43,085 bases of DNA from an uncultured Butyrivibrio sp. Its GTDB lineage: Bacteria; Bacillota; Clostridia; Lachnospirales; Lachnospiraceae. Location of the stretch: contig CAMORK010000016.1 in NCBI GenBank assembly GCA_946623755.1, positions 1 to 43,085 of the forward strand, read 5' to 3'. The number at the start of each line of letters is the position of its first letter. Positions within the stretch are counted from its first letter, which is position 1. The notes beneath the pieces are model-generated. The model saw nothing but the letters and a program-made list of their open reading frames with translations. It was not told the DNA's origin and ran no database searches. Shown piece after piece: positions 43,038 through 43,085 of the stretch. A program made the position numbers and the translations under genes.

Positions 43038-43085
43038 ATGAAAATAAGTGATTTGTTCAAGGAAAAAGAAGTCACCCTCTCTTTT
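43038..43085 (+). CDS. Probable methylenetetrahydrofolate reductase, first 16 codons only
   Basis: MKISDLFKEKEVTLSF runs off the right edge. MetF proteins typically begin like this and continue FEIFPPK. AGAAAGG lies 11 bases before the ATG. An in-frame ATG at 42978 would add 20 Arg/Lys-rich residues but has no RBS. MetF would reduce methylene-THF to methyl-THF, consistent with one-carbon metabolism next to purine genes. Only 16 residues support this. Confidence 0.5.
   Translation, partial: MKISDLFKEKEVTLSF

Overview
The window looks like chromosome of a low-GC Gram-positive anaerobe, most likely a Lachnospiraceae member of the Butyrivibrio/Pseudobutyrivibrio type. This is inferred from gene content: strong AGGAGG-type ribosome binding sites, SpoIIE/RsbU-type phosphatase, several c-di-GMP proteins with PAS-like and LacI-type sensors, ferredoxin-tailed aldo/keto reductases, an NhaC antiporter, a DUF5717-like giant protein, and surface proteins with a YxxxYPDLQ-type C-terminal repeat. 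No rRNA, tRNA, CRISPR array, transposase or prophage is visible. Species identity cannot be fixed from the sequence alone.

Layout. 1-2411: 3' part of a GH13_18 sucrose-phosphorylase-like enzyme, a stand-alone CheY-like receiver, and a formate/nitrite-type channel. 2581-7138: membrane-anchored PP2C/SpoIIE phosphatase; a MerR regulator with a MATE exporter, divergent from an aldo/keto reductase and separated from it by a near-perfect palindromic operator. 7142-9310: GNAT protein, an unrecognised 251-residue protein and a 5'-truncated remnant ORF. 9427-14404: a complete MacA/MacB-type ABC exporter (ATPase, adaptor, two FtsX permeases), with a 146-bp hairpin-rich duplication between the two permease genes. 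14463-22017: a LURP-one/Tubby-like gene followed by a tight four-gene cassette (1195-residue beta/solenoid protein, Hsp70/actin-fold protein, TPR-like protein, two-TM coiled-coil protein). This cassette is the best candidate here for an undescribed machine.

22161-28078: a secreted PepSY protein, then two convergent c-di-GMP genes sharing one terminator: a PAS/GGDEF*/EAL/GGDEF protein and a soluble LacI-sensor-GGDEF protein. 28155-33227: two divergent Fe-S aldo/keto reductases, the second running into an NhaC antiporter and a CobW-like G3E GTPase that lacks the family's CxCC motif. 33359-36528: thioredoxin, a 51-codon DUF3990 stub, a small membrane protein, a zinc-type CDF transporter, a decayed K+ channel tail and a secreted surface protein. 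36745-39855: a TIR-TM-beta-propeller protein with an intact WVxKE NADase-type motif. 39991-43085: purF and purB, then the first codons of a probable metF.

How it fits together: most of the window is housekeeping and signalling. Three systems stand out: the MacAB exporter, the Hsp70-like cassette (probably a membrane-tethered ATPase/scaffold complex) and the membrane TIR sensor. Several short remnants (near 8948, 33838 and 35797) show gene decay between intact genes. Functional statements rest on motifs read by eye; no database search was possible.
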